DNA of 64,000 bases from Winogradskyella ludwigii (GTDB taxonomy: Bacteria; Bacteroidota; Bacteroidia; Flavobacteriales; Flavobacteriaceae), in contig NZ_JABFDF010000001.1 of the NCBI RefSeq assembly GCF_013403985.1, positions 124,001-188,000 of the forward strand. The letters run 5' to 3'. Under the pieces are notes generated by a model, which ran no database searches, was not told where the DNA came from, and saw nothing but the letters and a program-made list of their open reading frames with translations. A program made the position numbers and the translations under genes. Positions 26,536-34,719 of the stretch are shown here, in pieces (positions within the stretch are counted from its first letter, which is position 1; every line of letters starts with the position of its first letter).

Positions 26536-27079
26536 GTCACTTCGAGTGAAATTCCCTTTTTAGGAATTTCGTATCGAGAAGCAATGCGTAAAACAAAAGT
26601 TCTCGATACATTTCTCGCTCACTCAAAACACTCGAACTGACAATAGAGTGCTTAAAAAAAACATCACACTAATATTTATCACTTCGAGTGAAATTCCTCT
26701 TTTAGGAATTTTGTATCGAGAAGCAATCCATAAAACAAAAGTTCTCGATATATTTCTCGCACACTCGAAACACTCGAACTGACAATAGAGTGCTTAAAAA
26801 AAACATCACACTAATATTTATCATTGGTCACTTCGAGTGAAATTCCACTTTTAAGAATTTCGTATCGAGAAGCAATGCGTAAAACAAAAGTTCTCGATAC
26901 ATTTCTCGCACACTCGAAACACTCGAACTGACAATAGAGTGCTTAAAAAAAAGCAGATTAATATTTATCATTTGTCACTTCGAGTGAAATTCCCTTTTTA
27001 GGAATTTTGTATCGAGAAGCAATGCGTAAAACAAAAGTTCTCGATATATTTCTCGCTCACTCGAAACACTCGAACTGAC
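26536..27079. repeat. Four tandem copies of a 106-bp REP/MITE-like element
   Basis: Copies lie at 26536-26641, 26678-26783, 26827-26932 and 26974-27079, all exactly 106 bp, with partly conserved AT-rich spacers of 36-43 bp. Each unit starts with GTCACTTCGAGTG (first base A in copy 2) and ends with CACTCGAACTGAC, near-perfect inverted ends. Inside are GAAATTCC-7-GGAATTTC (variants in copies 2-4) and GTATCGAGAA-19-TTCTCGATAC, so one unit can fold into a stem with two internal hairpins. No transposase is present. The rest of the 26430-27196 gap shows nothing else beyond a possible promoter (TATCTTTA, 27178) for the next gene. Confidence 0.92.
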
Positions 27080-27196
27080 ATAAAGTGCTAATTATAAACC
27101 ACCATCAATATAAAAATACTGCTAGTTCAAACGTTAAATCATATCTAAATCTCATACGCACATCTCTAACCTTTCGTATCTTTACTTAAAAAGAAA

Positions 27197-28102
27197 ATGA
27201 CCGTTTTAATAACAGGAGCGACAGGATTAATTGGACAAGAAATTGTAAAACAATGTCATGCTGCAGGAATTAATGTACATTATCTAACAACTTCAAAATC
27301 TAAACTCAGCACAGAACCCAATTATAAAGGTTTCTACTGGAATCCCAATAAAAACGAGATAGACCATAATTGTTTTAAAGGTGTTAATAGCATCATTAAT
27401 ATGGTTGGCGCATCTATTTCTAAACGATGGACAGATGCTTACAAAAAAGAAATTCTTGACAGCCGAACAAAAACAGCGCAACTTCTGCAAGACACTATAA
27501 AAGCCCATAATTACAACATTGAGCAAGTTGTTTCAGCGAGTGCTATTGGTATTTACCCATCAAGTTTGGTTAAATACTATGAAGAAATCGAAACTGAAAT
27601 TTCAGATTCATTTTTAGGACAAGTGGTAGACCAATGGGAAGCTGCTGTTGATGGTTTTAAGTCCTTAGGTTGTAAAGTTGCTAAAATTAGAATTGGTTTA
27701 GTTTTGGCTAAAGATGGAGGTGCCTTACCTGAAATTGTAAAACCTATAAAGTTTGGTGCTGGAGCTGCTTTTGGAAATGGTAAACAATGGCAAAGCTGGA
27801 TTCATGTTAAAGATTTGGCTTCTCTTTTTGTGTATGCCATACAACATAATTTTGAAGGTATTTACAATGGTGTGGCACCAAACCCTGTAAGTAATAAAGA
27901 ATTAACCAAAGCAGCAGCGCGTGTTTTAAAACGTCCTTTAATTTTACCAAACATTCCAAAATTTGTAATGAAACTAATTTTAGGAGAGATGCATATTTTA
28001 TTATTTGAAAGTCAACGTGTCTGTTCTAAAAAAGTGGAATCTGAAGGTTTTGATTTTAAGTTTGTAAACCTTAGACCTGCTTTAGAAGATTTGCTAGCCT
28101 AA
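27197..28102 (+). CDS. TIGR01777-family NAD(P)-dependent epimerase-like protein
   Basis: The 301-residue Rossmann-fold protein belongs to the YfcH/TIGR01777 group of extended short-chain dehydrogenases. It has the nucleotide loop I-T-G-A-T-G-L-I-G near residue 5, N-M-V-G-A-S-I near 73, S-A-S-A-I-G-I-Y near 113, and the group's C-terminal V-K-D-L-A-S-L-F and N-P-V-S-N-K-E-L blocks. Its substrate is unknown. It is a stand-alone gene after the REP array. Confidence 0.9.
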   Translation: MTVLITGATGLIGQEIVKQCHAAGINVHYLTTSKSKLSTEPNYKGFYWNPNKNEIDHNCFKGVNSIINMVGASISKRWTDAYKKEILDSRTKTAQLLQDTIKAHNYNIEQVVSASAIGIYPSSLVKYYEEIETEISDSFLGQVVDQWEAAVDGFKSLGCKVAKIRIGLVLAKDGGALPEIVKPIKFGAGAAFGNGKQWQSWIHVKDLASLFVYAIQHNFEGIYNGVAPNPVSNKELTKAAARVLKRPLILPNIPKFVMKLILGEMHILLFESQRVCSKKVESEGFDFKFVNLRPALEDLLA

Positions 28103-28160
28103 GTTTTACACTATTTTGAAACTACAACACTATCGATAATTTGATTTTCCTGTTGGTATT

Positions 28161-28388
28161 TCAATCAATAATCTCGTAATCAATATCTAGTTTACGCAAA
28201 GCTCTTAACGCCGAACCTGAGTTTTTATCACTTACTTCAATATCTACAGGATCGCCTTCTAAGAGTATATCTGTAAATTCGTTAGCCAAAGCGCCATTTA
28301 CATTAGAAATCTCTGTAATACATTTGGCAATTGCTCTTTTATCTGGGCGTTGTGCGTCGCAGGATAATAGGTTTAGTTTCATAGTCAT
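28161..28388 (-). CDS. Small protein, faintly like the ribosomal bL12 C-terminal domain
   Basis: The 75-residue protein (73 from the second Met at 28382) has a helix A-I-A-K-C-I-T-E-I, a segment I-L-L-E-G-D-P-V-D-I-E-V and a final A-L-R-A-L-R-K-L-D-I-D-Y-E-I. The order and spacing recall the C-terminal domain of ribosomal protein bL12 (K-A-V-R-E, L-V-E-G-A-P, K-K-x-L-E). That resemblance is weak and by eye only. It is followed after 79 bases upstream by the BLUF gene on the same strand; function is unknown. Confidence 0.65.
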   Translation of the reverse strand: MTMKLNLLSCDAQRPDKRAIAKCITEISNVNGALANEFTDILLEGDPVDIEVSDKNSGSALRALRKLDIDYEIID

Positions 28389-28467
28389 TGTTTATTACTG
28401 CAATATACAACAGTTTCTTACTCTTGTGTGCACTCGTTACAAACGAACGCTAGCAAAAAGGAACAAA

Positions 28468-28884
28468 TTAGTCTAATTTATCTAGCAAAAAATCTGCAAT
28501 TTCAGGTAGATGTGTTATAAGCTCTTCAATAACCTCAGGATTACTTAGATCAGTGCGAAGGCCTGGTAGCATACTCAATTCTGGCTCGTCAAAATCGGCA
28601 CAAGCCATTGCCCAATTTGAAAACAGTCGACTTTCCACAGAACGATCAAGTATCAATTTAATATTTATATGACGCGTATCATTATTAAGCCGTTGAAACA
28701 AATCTTTTATAACATCTTGTTCTCCTTCTATAATTTGAAGAAAATAGCCATTTCTATGCATCAAAAGGCCACTAATATTATCTATGGTGTTATAACCACG
28801 TGATGTGTGTAGTAAATCTAATAGGTTACGTTTTGTGAACTGCTCGGAAGCTTGACTGGTATAAATGATTTGGCGTAGTGACAT
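28468..28884 (-). CDS. Short BLUF-domain blue-light photoreceptor
   Basis: From the ATG at 28884 (a TTG three codons earlier is less likely) this is a 138-residue protein made almost wholly of a BLUF domain, which binds FAD and senses blue light. Key residues are present: Tyr8 (R-Q-I-I-Y-T-S), Asn36 (D-N-I-S-G-L-L), Gln50 (Y-F-L-Q-I-I-E-G) and Trp91/Met93 (S-N-W-A-M-A). About 40 C-terminal residues form the capping helices; there is no separate output domain, so it must signal through a partner protein. No cyclase or phosphodiesterase gene lies next to it. Confidence 0.94.
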   Translation of the reverse strand: MSLRQIIYTSQASEQFTKRNLLDLLHTSRGYNTIDNISGLLMHRNGYFLQIIEGEQDVIKDLFQRLNNDTRHINIKLILDRSVESRLFSNWAMACADFDEPELSMLPGLRTDLSNPEVIEELITHLPEIADFLLDKLD

Positions 28885-29074
28885 AATAACCAATTTGAGA
28901 ATTTATTTAGCCATACGATAAAACTAACTCTGCAACAACATGTTAAATGGGACAGCTACTCAAAGTTAATGAAAATTTCAAGAAAAAGAGGTTCATTTCT
29001 TAATCCATTTTACTTACAATATCAATAAATTATTCCCTTCCATTACGAGCGCTCTCAAAAGAGTGATATCAATA

Positions 29075-29110
29075 AAAACCTCTTTAAATTTTAAAATCTA
29101 AAGAGGTTTT
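29075..29110 (-). terminator. Terminator of the retropepsin-like lipoprotein gene
   Basis: A 12-bp perfect stem, AAAACCTCTTTA / TAAAGAGGTTTT with a 12-base loop, has T-rich sequence on its minus-strand side and lies 26 bases beyond the stop at 29136. Confidence 0.82.
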
Positions 29111-29135
29111 ATAATTTGATTTTTACGACTGCTTT

Positions 29136-30338
29136 TTAAAGTAATTCCGTTTTTAATAAATCGAATGTCATTTCTTTTCCTTCTCTTAAGATTGTAATGG
29201 ATAATGCTTCTGTTTTTTGCTCAAAACTATCACTATAGATACTGCAATACTCTTCTTCTACAATGTTGGCATAATTGGTGTCATTTATACGCAATATTAT
29301 GTCGTCTTGTATTAAAACCTTAGACGCACTAGACGTTTCTACAACGGCATTTACGTAAACATTGCCTTCAATATAAAACATAGAAAAACCATAGGTATTA
29401 TAAGTATCGTTACCTGCTTTAGTAATTTCTATCATTCGTAATTTTTTCTTATTCCAGTTTAAGATCACTCTATAATTTTTAAAAAATGCCAAGCCTAAGT
29501 TATTACCAGCGCCACTTTTTACAGTTGTAAACAAATTATTGACTGTATGATTTCCTATTTGTAATTCGTCAATCATTGTATGGTAAAACGTTTTCTCTTC
29601 AGTACGGCCAAAGCCACCAAACGCTTTTTGACTTCCTTTTACATACTTTGTAATGAGATTGGCATCCCTTTGTTTTACAAAATAATCTCCTCGTAATAGA
29701 TTAGTGCCACCATTTCCGAAATCTATGGTATTGTTTAGTACTTTCTGTCCATTAATTTTTAATGTAATAGAAGGTATGCCTGCAGTTCCGATATACATTT
29801 TAGAATCTATAGTTTCTGTTGGAATGTCTAATTTACTTTCGTCATTAACTATGGTGATGGTCTGGTTCTGAAAATCGAAATCCCAAACGGCTTTTCGCAT
29901 TAAGTTAGAACCAATAAGCCCATGAATTTTTGTACAACTTACTTCTGTTATCTTATTGAGATCTGCAATACCTGTAATTGTATTTTGAAAATCTACGATA
30001 CCTATTTTAACGTTATCAATTCTTGAATATTTGGTTGAATTTTTAGTGTCATTAATATCTTCTATGTCTTCAGCACCCAATACTTTTAAATTAAGCCCCT
30101 CTGCCAATTCTGTTGTTACAATATTAGAAGCACCTGTGTCTAGAATAAAATTATAAGCTTTATCTCGGATTTCTACTTCTAAAACCATCCAACCATTTAC
30201 GTATGTAAAAGGAATGGTGGTTTTAAAATTTTCTTGAACAACATCTCCTTGTTTTAAAACTTTGTCGATGTTAGATCCTGCACAACTTGATAGTGTTAGT
30301 AAAATAATGAACGAATAGAATAATTGATTTAATTTCAT
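29136..30338 (-). CDS. Retropepsin-like aspartyl protease lipoprotein
   Basis: I place the start at the ATG at 30338, giving 400 residues with a clear lipoprotein signal (M-K-L-N-Q-L-F, lipobox L-S-S-C, Cys19). The frame is open back to a TTG at 30419 through a tetranucleotide repeat, but that extension would be only Q-S-I-N repeats. The protein has a first retropepsin motif F-I-L-D-T-G-A-S-N (Asp near residue 66) and a weaker second one, T-I-D-F-G-N-G-G. The C terminus (about 310-400) has a PDZ-like region (I-Q-D-D-I-I-L-R-I-N-D). It is probably a periplasmic protease or peptide-binding protein. Confidence 0.87.
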   Translation of the reverse strand: MKLNQLFYSFIILLTLSSCAGSNIDKVLKQGDVVQENFKTTIPFTYVNGWMVLEVEIRDKAYNFILDTGASNIVTTELAEGLNLKVLGAEDIEDINDTKNSTKYSRIDNVKIGIVDFQNTITGIADLNKITEVSCTKIHGLIGSNLMRKAVWDFDFQNQTITIVNDESKLDIPTETIDSKMYIGTAGIPSITLKINGQKVLNNTIDFGNGGTNLLRGDYFVKQRDANLITKYVKGSQKAFGGFGRTEEKTFYHTMIDELQIGNHTVNNLFTTVKSGAGNNLGLAFFKNYRVILNWNKKKLRMIEITKAGNDTYNTYGFSMFYIEGNVYVNAVVETSSASKVLIQDDIILRINDTNYANIVEEEYCSIYSDSFEQKTEALSITILREGKEMTFDLLKTELL

Positions 30339-30348
30339 AATGAACGTT

Positions 30349-30403
<55 letters not shown>

Positions 30404-30552
30404 GAATAGAAATAAACAATGGTTTATCCCTTTTCTATAATAGACGCTAATTATGTTGTTATGGTTGCCTGAGTGTTTTAAATAAAATTTTGATTTGTTA
30501 AAAATTATGCTTGAGAAGCCTAATTTTAAAGGGAAGTTAGGTTTGAAAATAT

Positions 30553-31281
30553 TTATTGCTCTAATTCAAAAATAGTATTGCGTTCTGTAGTTTTCTTATA
30601 TTGGTCCTTAGCAGTAAGTTCACTTTTTACTGTAGCGCTAAAATTTTTATGGTTTGGGTTGAGCATATAATCTAATTGATGTTCAATCATTTTTTCAAAA
30701 GGCATTAGAAAATCCTTTGTGTCACATTCTTCAACGTCTCCTTTCTTAAGTAAATTTAAAACGGTATAGACAGACTCAATGGTACTTAAGCAAAGTGATT
30801 CTGGTTGTTGTTTGATAATAAATTTTGATTTAATAGTATTATCAAAACTCACTCGCTTTAGGGTTTGCAAGTTCTTACTTAGTTTTAGCATTTTACGAGC
30901 ACAAGGCCATGTACCATCTAGAATGAAGAGGTGTGGATTATGACCCATAAAAGACTTTACTTCTAAACTTTTGCTTACCGATAAGTTGAAATTATCTTTT
31001 CCTGGATACAATAAAAAAGAATTATTATTTTCATTAGTCAGTATCTCATTAACACGCTTATTATTAGTAAAATCGACACCAACTATAATTTCTGAATTGT
31101 CAAGTTGAAGCTTCGTCATGTGACCTGTTCCATTCTTTTCTTTCTTGTACTCCTTTGGATGCATCAGAATAATAAAACGCGTCTTAGTCTGTAACGATTG
31201 AATGTGTTTACAAATACAGGTGCTTTTAGGATTCATGCATTTGTAACAGGTGAGTCTTGGATTTTTTATGTCTGCTTGCAA
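30553..31281 (-). CDS. DTW-domain protein (tRNA-uridine aminocarboxypropyltransferase type)
   Basis: The 242-residue protein begins with TTG at 31281; no earlier Met fits. An N-terminal four-Cys cluster (C-Y-K-C-M-N-P-K-S-T-C-I-C) looks like a metal site. The core has I-I-L-M-H-P-K-E-Y-K near residue 37 and the hallmark L-D-G-T-W-P-C-A-R-K-M near residue 117. DTW proteins (E. coli TapT/YfiP) make acp3U in tRNA from S-adenosylmethionine. Family membership is clear; the target position in tRNA is not. Confidence 0.87.
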   Translation of the reverse strand: MQADIKNPRLTCYKCMNPKSTCICKHIQSLQTKTRFIILMHPKEYKKEKNGTGHMTKLQLDNSEIIVGVDFTNNKRVNEILTNENNNSFLLYPGKDNFNLSVSKSLEVKSFMGHNPHLFILDGTWPCARKMLKLSKNLQTLKRVSFDNTIKSKFIIKQQPESLCLSTIESVYTVLNLLKKGDVEECDTKDFLMPFEKMIEHQLDYMLNPNHKNFSATVKSELTAKDQYKKTTERNTIFELEQ

Positions 31282-31468
31282 ATTGGGTATTTCTTTATTT
31301 TTCTAATTGGGAGGAACGCATTTGTTTTTATTAACTTTTCGACTGCTAGCGCTCGTCTGTGATGCGTGCAAATTTAGACTAAATAGTATAACAAACTTCT
31401 TAATTTGATGTGTGCTCGTTGCAAATGAGGCTAGTTAAGGGATTCTGTTGTTAGTCATCGGATTTTTG

Positions 31469-31909
31469 CTATTTCTGTTTTATTACATTCATTAATTTAT
31501 GAAATTCAGTTCCGCTAAAGTCAAACCATTTTTTCGAGTATAATCGTTTTTCATTTTTTATTAACCTAATTTCAGGTTCAGAGCTTTTAAAATATAATTC
31601 AACGTTATATAACTTTATTACCCAACTTTTGAAATGATCATTTGGTTTTTCTAATTCTAAGTTATTCTGAAATATTATTCCGTTTGATTTAAAAATTTCA
31701 GAAAACACATTGTTCCAGTATGAGTAAGTTCGGTTTTGAGTTAGTTCAAAGTCAACAATGTCAGATATAATTTTTTCAAATCCACTATATTCATCAGTTC
31801 CGTCAATTCCGATTAAATTTCCTGTACTTCGAGTTGCATTTATATTGTAACACCCCATTCTGGTTTCGTCAAAATCAAAAGTCCAATCTGGAAAAGTAGT
31901 TACTCTCAT
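31469..31909 (-). CDS. Orphan hypothetical protein
   Basis: The 146-residue protein starts with ATG at 31909. It has no signal peptide, membrane segment or known motif that I can see. It is rich in aromatic residues (F-P-D-W-T-F-D-F-D near the start; S-K-K-W-F-D-F-S near the end). It lies in an accessory stretch with repeat-like flanks on both sides, on the same strand as its neighbours. I do not recognise a family; immunity-type proteins of this size are common in such places, but that is only a guess. Confidence 0.6.
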   Translation of the reverse strand: MRVTTFPDWTFDFDETRMGCYNINATRSTGNLIGIDGTDEYSGFEKIISDIVDFELTQNRTYSYWNNVFSEIFKSNGIIFQNNLELEKPNDHFKSWVIKLYNVELYFKSSEPEIRLIKNEKRLYSKKWFDFSGTEFHKLMNVIKQK

Positions 31910-32028
31910 TCTTTAAGGTTCTGGGTTTGGCAACGTGTTTTGTATAGTTTTTTACGTGGCTTAAGTACTAAAGTTAGCAAATAAAAACCATATAGAAAAT
32001 CTGCTAGGATTTTACCACATTTTTTTTT
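31910..32028. repeat. Cassette-like intergenic element (partial)
   Basis: The interval carries GGCAACGTGTTTTGTATAG near 31930, then a T-rich run, and the small hairpin AAAATC-6-GATTTT near 31998-32016. From memory, similar elements are dispersed around single accessory genes in Flavobacteriaceae. Its outer inverted partner is not found here, so the copy may be incomplete. Confidence 0.35.
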
Positions 32029-32553
32029 CTAAATTCCATTCTCATTAATCATAACCAAAATTATCGTTATTGAAATTCCGATAACAGAAGCTATAATATT
32101 CTTATTAATCAATTCCACTTTTTTAATTCCATAAACTAGATTACTTATTTTATTTTTATTCATCAGAATGATGATCAGAAGTATGAGTATGAGTCCAATA
32201 ATATTTAGAATAATCAGCGTATTATCTGTAAAGTCAATTTGAGTAGCAGGAAACACCAAATTTGTAATCAAAAAGTAGAAATAGGATTGAATTAAAATCC
32301 AACCGATTTTTTTATTAGTAAAAATTCCAATAATTGGAATTAATAAGATTAGAGAAGGTCGTAAATAATAATTGCTTGTTGAAATGTAAAAGTATTCCTC
32401 AAATCGATTTGCAGTATAATCAATAACAGCATTAAAATGTTCAATTATATTGGAAATTCCAGAAATCAATGAATAGATAAATAAGCATAATATCGATAGC
32501 TTAATTATTAAAATCAAATAATTTTCTCTTATATGTTCTGCTGTTATTCTCAA
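32029..32553 (-). CDS. Hypothetical membrane protein
   Basis: The 174-residue protein starts with TTG at 32553 (no ATG fits before residue 130). It has about five hydrophobic segments: residues 12-34, 63-78, 84-100, 108-127 and 150-169. I see no conserved motif. The 5' side lies against the repeat element 32571-32743, and the gene has the look of an isolated accessory cassette. Confidence 0.6.
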   Translation of the reverse strand: MRITAEHIRENYLILIIKLSILCLFIYSLISGISNIIEHFNAVIDYTANRFEEYFYISTSNYYLRPSLILLIPIIGIFTNKKIGWILIQSYFYFLITNLVFPATQIDFTDNTLIILNIIGLILILLIIILMNKNKISNLVYGIKKVELINKNIIASVIGISITIILVMINENGI

Positions 32554-32570
32554 AGGTGTGTTAACGTCTC

Positions 32571-32743
32571 GGCTATGGTTAGTACGGGATTAAAAGGAAC
32601 TATCCTTTCGATTAAGCACTTAACCAAAACTTTTTATTTTGTTTTATCTTTTCATTTTTAAAGCCAAATCAAAAGATTTGGCGGACTTTGTTAAAATTAC
32701 TAAACATTGAGATTAAGCACCTGAATCCGTATTAATTATAGCC
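32571..32743. repeat. Imperfect inverted-repeat element overlapping the AIPR gene end
   Basis: The left end GGCTATGGTTAGTACGGGAT (32571-32590) and the right end, read on the minus strand, GGCTATAATTAATACGGATT (32743-32724), are imperfect inverted copies. Inside are a perfect hairpin GCCAAATC-4-GATTTGGC (32663-32682) and two direct copies of GATTAAGCAC. The right end contains the stop codon and last codons (T-W-L) of the AIPR gene. I recall related sequences beside accessory genes in other flavobacteria; that is memory, not a search result. Confidence 0.6.
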
Positions 32744-34445
32744 ATGTTGTAGGTAGTACTTGTTCATCTAAATATGATTTAAAATTTAATTGAATCAATT
32801 TTCTTGCCTCAGATAAAGCTTTTCCAGAGGTAGGAATGTATGATGCAATTATTGATTCTAGAGTAGTGATTAATTCACTTACAGACTTATCGAGTTTAGA
32901 TTGTAAATATAGGATGTAAAAAACTTTTTGTTCACTTGATGCTACAGTTGCTTTTACTTTTTCATATTCTTTCTTTATTCTGAAATAATCAACGACCATT
33001 TTTGGACATGCTTCTAATGAAAAACTAGTACTTAAAAAGAGTTCATCATAGTATTTATCAAAAATTGATTTCTTTTGATTTGTAGCTCGTTCAGGCATTC
33101 CCCTCAAAGACATTAGTACTTGCCCAAATCTCTCCATACTTATTTTATGTTTATAATTCTTAGAACTACTTAACCCAGTATCACCAGTTTTTCTAGAATA
33201 TATAATATTGTGTTCATCTAAGTATTGTTCAATTTGTAATTGTTCGCCTCTTAGAGATTTTAAGTCTACATTAGATATTGAATTTTGACTATTTGTAAAT
33301 TCAGCAATTTTATTGTTCAGAGAAGAATCTTTAGAGGTTTTGAAAATTCTAACTAGAATTTCACTTTTTGATAAATAATCCTCTAAATGTTTAGAATCCT
33401 CCGAATTAAACGCATGGATCGTCCTTAATGATTGACCACCATTTAAAACCTGAATAGAATCTAAATTAAGTCTTACTTTTTTATTAGCATTTACAGATTC
33501 AGCAGTAATGTCATTCGCAGTTAAAGTCAACCCATTGTTATACATGAAAAACTTTGTAGGATCATTTTTTAAACTATGAGAAATATTGTTGTTATATTTT
33601 GATTTAACAACAAGACCTCTTACGTTATCAAAAAGAACCGAGTAGTCAATTTTTACATTTATTAATGGCGTTAAATCTTCAATTGCATAATTTGTTCTTA
33701 AATTATTGTCATCACAAGTAATTCTAATAATTTCCGATAACGGTAATCTGAGTATATATGATTTTGAGGATGATATTGAGCTTTCTGAAAACGACATTAT
33801 AGCGTCATTATCTACTATTAACTTTGAATGAATAGGATTAGGTCTTAATGAAACAAATTGACTAATTTGATCTAAACCGACTAGAATAATTTCTAACCCG
33901 TACATTTTTTCGAGTTGTTGTAAATGATGATCTTTGTTAATGCTTTCTATTTCCTCATTACTTACAACGTATAATGAAATCTTGTATTCATCATTACTAT
34001 TTAGTTTCTCTAAAATGTTTTTAGCTCCTTTCTTAGTTTTTCCTCTTAATTGAGAAAGATCTTCTGTAACTAGAGCATTTATAAATTTTGAAGATAGAAT
34101 TGTTTCATTTAAGCTTTGTTTTCCTGCGCTAAATTTATTGCGATATTTAAAGTTAAATAATTGAATATGATTTTCTTCTTCATTAACAGTAATTGCATCT
34201 ATTCCACAATCATCATATTTTTCATCAAACAAGATCTTATTAAAATCTGTATCTGACACGATATCTGTAATATCAAGAATGTCATTCAAATGTGTTAAGT
34301 GTTCAATTATGAATAAATAGAATCCTAATCGTTCGATTTGTTTTTGCTCAAGGATTGAAAAATCAAAATCAAGCTCATTCGCAAGTAATTCAAAGTATTT
34401 CGAACTTTTTTTTCCTACAATTTTATAATCATTTATGTTTGCCAT
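32736..34445 (-). CDS. AIPR-family abortive phage infection protein
   Basis: The 569-residue protein matches the AIPR family (abortive infection phage resistance). The N-terminal 110 residues look like a PD-(D/E)xK-type nuclease domain: G-I-D-A-I near residue 81 with Asp83 and N-F-K near 98 (Asn where Glu/Gln is usual, Lys100). The AIPR core carries F-F-M-Y-N-N-G-L-T-L-T near residue 305 and I-Q-V-L-N-G-G-Q-S-L-R near 330, then an alpha-rich C terminus. No restriction or toxin partner adjoins it, so it would work alone. Defence function is inferred from the family. Confidence 0.9.
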   Translation of the reverse strand: MANINDYKIVGKKSSKYFELLANELDFDFSILEQKQIERLGFYLFIIEHLTHLNDILDITDIVSDTDFNKILFDEKYDDCGIDAITVNEEENHIQLFNFKYRNKFSAGKQSLNETILSSKFINALVTEDLSQLRGKTKKGAKNILEKLNSNDEYKISLYVVSNEEIESINKDHHLQQLEKMYGLEIILVGLDQISQFVSLRPNPIHSKLIVDNDAIMSFSESSISSSKSYILRLPLSEIIRITCDDNNLRTNYAIEDLTPLINVKIDYSVLFDNVRGLVVKSKYNNNISHSLKNDPTKFFMYNNGLTLTANDITAESVNANKKVRLNLDSIQVLNGGQSLRTIHAFNSEDSKHLEDYLSKSEILVRIFKTSKDSSLNNKIAEFTNSQNSISNVDLKSLRGEQLQIEQYLDEHNIIYSRKTGDTGLSSSKNYKHKISMERFGQVLMSLRGMPERATNQKKSIFDKYYDELFLSTSFSLEACPKMVVDYFRIKKEYEKVKATVASSEQKVFYILYLQSKLDKSVSELITTLESIIASYIPTSGKALSEARKLIQLNFKSYLDEQVLPTTWL

Positions 34446-34719
34446 ATTATTTTTTTCGTATTACCTACAACTAGTTATATAAAAATAAAAACACTCCTAA
34501 TCCCTTTTCATTCTCGGAATAAGAGGAACTTTTATCCTTATTTATAATATTAAATTTTCAGTAAGATATTACTCTTAAAGGGTAATTAGATACGGGTTTC
34601 CGTAATGATACTTAACCCGTTATAAAACTAACAAAAAAGTAAGAAGAAACCTATACGTAAAGTCACGTACTATTTCAAATAAAAAAAAGAGACTGCAATT
34701 ACGGCAACATTGGTGTTGG

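Noticed and set aside
26536..27079. CRISPR array
   Set aside because: Units are 106 bp with conserved, similar spacers and inverted ends; there are no cas genes. It is a REP/MITE-like array.
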